Below, piece after piece: positions 36,455 through 37,765 of a DNA stretch of 37,765 nucleotides (positions are counted from its first letter, which is position 1; every line of letters starts with the position of its first letter). The DNA is from Acidimicrobiaceae bacterium (GTDB lineage: Bacteria > Actinomycetota > Acidimicrobiia > Acidimicrobiales > Aldehydirespiratoraceae), in assembly GCA_002729125.1 (NCBI GenBank), contig PBTQ01000087.1:1-37765 (forward strand), given 5' to 3'. The notes under the pieces are model-generated. The model did no database searches. It was not told where the DNA came from and was given only the letters and a program-made list of their open reading frames with translations. The position numbers and the translations under genes were made by a program.

Positions 36455-37198
36455 TCAGTGCTCATGATGGTGGTGGGGATCGTCGAGGATCAAGCGATTC
36501 CCAACCTTGATGAACCGGCCACCAAAGGTGTGGAGAAGATGATCTTCGGTCAGGACATGATCCGGTGGGCCAACGGCGATGGCGTGACGGTCGACCAGAA
36601 GCACCAGATCGCAAATGCGGGCGTCGTCGAGATCGTGGGTGGTGACGATGACCGAGTTGCCGCAGGTGACTTCGTCGTGGATGACATCGAGGGTGAGGCC
36701 ACGAGAGGCGACATCGAGGCCAGTGACCGGCTCGTCGAGCAACAACAGGTCGCTTTGCTGAGCGAGGCCCTGGGCAACGAGGACTCGTTGGCGCTGTCCG
36801 CCGGAGAGGTCGTGGAGTTGTTCGCCGGCAAGATCCGTGATGTCGAGACGTTCCATCGCGCGGGCGACAGCGCGGCCGTCGTTGCTGTTGAAGCTTCGGA
36901 GTAGCCCGAGTCGGGGGTAGCGGCCGAGTCCGACCGTGTCGCGCACCGTGATGGGGAGACTCCGATCAACGGAGGTTGATTGCAAGACGAGCGCTGGGGC
37001 CTCGCCGCCCCAGGAGATCGTGCCGGCGAATGGCGGGTTGATCCCGGCGATGGCGTTCAGGAGGGTGGACTTGCCGGATCCGTTCGGGCCGATCACGGCG
37101 AGCGAACTCCCGGCTGGCAGCTCGAGATCAACACCGGTCAAGGCGACGGTGTCGCTGTAGCGGACCTCGAGTCCCTGGATCGTGAGCGTCGCGGCCAC
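36455..37198 (-). CDS. znuC: Metal (zinc/manganese) ABC transporter ATP-binding protein
   Basis: A 247-residue ABC ATPase. Walker A GPNGSGKST, Q-loop VLQSTSVDRSLPITVRD, signature LSGGQRQRVLVAQGL, Walker B LLLLDEPVTGLD and the switch His in TTHD. The C-terminus ends in a His-rich tail DDPHHHHEH, often seen in zinc transport components. GTG 37198 follows minus-strand TAGCCT by 6 nt. The permease is not in the window. zur follows in the same operon. Confidence 0.9.
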   Translation of the reverse strand: MAATLTIQGLEVRYSDTVALTGVDLELPAGSSLAVIGPNGSGKSTLLNAIAGINPPFAGTISWGGEAPALVLQSTSVDRSLPITVRDTVGLGRYPRLGLLRSFNSNDGRAVARAMERLDITDLAGEQLHDLSGGQRQRVLVAQGLAQQSDLLLLDEPVTGLDVASRGLTLDVIHDEVTCGNSVIVTTHDLDDARICDLVLLVDRHAIAVGPPDHVLTEDHLLHTFGGRFIKVGNRLILDDPHHHHEH

Positions 37199-37308
37199 GT
37201 AAACAGGCTAGACGGAAACGATTCTCATTCCGATTGGGAATGGGTACCCGACCTGGGTACAGTACCCACGTCCGAGATCGATAGTCATTCTCATTTTTGG
37301 AGGGGACG
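37199..37308. promoter_or_regulatory. znuC/zur - znuA divergent control region
   Basis: The 9-mer ATTCTCATT occurs twice (37221-37229 and 37287-37295), each in a Fur/Zur-like 15-mer: 37213-37227 and 37279-37293 (TGAGAATGACTATCG on the minus strand, 11/15 to TGAAAATGATTTTCA). The first lies in the spacer of the znuC promoter, whose -10 is minus-strand TAGCCT (37205-37210). For znuA, -35 TTGGGA (37234-37239) and -10 TACAGT (37258-37263) are 18 nt apart. TGGGTACAGTACCCA (37254-37268) is a perfect 7-1-7 palindrome over that -10. GGAGGGG (37299-37305) is the znuA ribosome-binding site. Confidence 0.6.
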
Positions 37309-37765
37309 ATGTCCCGAATCATGAAGCTTCTGGCCGCCGTGCTGGCTCTCACCATGCTCGCCTCGGCGTGCGGCGACGACGACACGGCCGCATCGGGGGA
37401 CCTTCCCACCGTGGCGGTCACCACGAATATCCTCGCCGACGTTGTCACCCAACTGGCGGGTGGGACTGTCGAGGTCGTCACGGTCATGCCGGTCGGCGCT
37501 GACCCGCACGATTTCCAGGCCTCGGCGCAGCAGGCTGCCGCCATGCGCACCGCCGATGTACTCATCGTCAATGGCGGTTCCTTCGAAGAGGGTCTCCTCG
37601 ATGTCATTGAGGGCGCAGAGTCCGATGGGGTCAACGTCTACGAGGCGATGAGCGTCGTGTCGACCATTGAGTTTGGCCACGATGATCACGATGATCACGA
37701 TGATCACGATGATCACGATGATCACGATGATCACGATGATCACGATGATCACGATGATCACTCGG
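37309..37765 (+). CDS. znuA: Zinc/manganese ABC transporter substrate-binding lipoprotein, 3' end cut off
   Basis: The first 152 codons of a ZnuA-type cluster A-I solute-binding protein. Signal peptide MSRIMKLLAAVLALTMLASACGDD has lipobox LASAC, so it is membrane-anchored. Mature start VAVTTNILADVVTQLAGG and the metal-ligand motif VMPVGADPHDFQAS are typical, as is ADVLIVNGGSFEEGLLD. After about residue 122 the chain enters the His-rich loop, here nine perfect HDD repeats, as seen in ZnuA of zinc-specific systems. Divergent from znuC-zur. Confidence 0.93.
   Translation, partial: MSRIMKLLAAVLALTMLASACGDDDTAASGDLPTVAVTTNILADVVTQLAGGTVEVVTVMPVGADPHDFQASAQQAAAMRTADVLIVNGGSFEEGLLDVIEGAESDGVNVYEAMSVVSTIEFGHDDHDDHDDHDDHDDHDDHDDHDDHDDHS
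37678..37761 (+). repeat. Perfect 9-bp tandem repeat CACGATGAT x 9 in znuA
   Basis: Nine identical units CACGATGAT (37678-37758) followed by a further CAC. It encodes (His-Asp-Asp)9-His in the His-rich loop of ZnuA. The codons are identical in every copy, so the array is recent or kept homogeneous by slippage; copy number changes would keep the frame. Confidence 0.95.

Noticed and set aside
37291-37761. Minus-strand frame starting with an Ile/Val repeat that looks like a membrane helix
   Set aside because: It is the antisense reading of the HDD repeat and znuA.
37678-37761. CRISPR-like array
   Set aside because: Units are 9 bp, directly adjacent with no spacers, and in frame inside znuA.

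Overview
The window is a high-GC, actinobacterial-type chromosome segment that opens at the replication-initiation locus. The order dnaA (5' end missing) - dnaN - recF - DUF721/DciA - gyrB - gyrA - DUF3566 membrane protein - tRNA-Ile(GAT) is the arrangement known from mycobacteria and relatives. GTG/TTG starts and many TANNNT -10 boxes placed 6 to 11 nt before start codons (leaderless transcripts) also fit Actinobacteria. Protein flavour and the encoded glutaminyl-tRNA synthetase suggest a deep branch such as Acidimicrobiia, probably aquatic; this is inference, since no 16S gene is present.

Region 1 (1-10.8 kb): replication and supercoiling core. The dnaA-dnaN gap carries DnaA-box-like 9-mers and is the best oriC candidate. 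Between gyrA and the DUF3566 gene lie a TadE-like gene broken by one in-frame TAG and a DUF3445 (heme N-demethylase type) gene.

Region 2 (10.8-18.5 kb): a 50-residue membrane peptide translationally coupled to a saccharopine-dehydrogenase-like protein; a FliA/WhiG-type sigma factor broken by two frameshifts but preceded by a sigma28-type promoter sequence; a DUF3105 lipoprotein; a coupled acyltransferase-hisN pair transcribed divergently from an acetoacetyl-CoA synthetase; and an alpha/beta hydrolase.

Region 3 (18.5-35.9 kb): a mixed catabolic and accessory stretch. It holds an N-acyl-D-amino-acid deacylase-like amidohydrolase, a TauD dioxygenase, a glutathione peroxidase that reads as a true selenoprotein (in-frame TGA at the catalytic position followed by an E. 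coli-like SECIS hairpin), a P450 with a SnoaL partner, an AzlCD exporter, a hot-dog protein, gene debris with a GH13 alpha-glucosidase N-terminus, an acetoacetate decarboxylase-like protein, TetR regulators, a second amidohydrolase, a renalase-like flavoprotein, a CoA-transferase, glnS, an IPNS-like oxygenase and a BetA-type GMC oxidoreductase.

Region 4 (36.0 kb-end): a zinc-homeostasis locus. znuC and zur form one leftward operon; znuA runs rightward off the window and ends in a perfect nine-copy 9-bp repeat encoding (His-Asp-Asp)9. The spacer between them holds two Zur-like sites, a perfect 15-bp palindrome and divergent promoters.

The strongest unusual observations are the selenocysteine glutathione peroxidase with its SECIS element, the doubly frameshifted sigma factor that keeps a matching sigma28-type promoter, and the overlapping divergent leaderless promoters at 15.67 kb.
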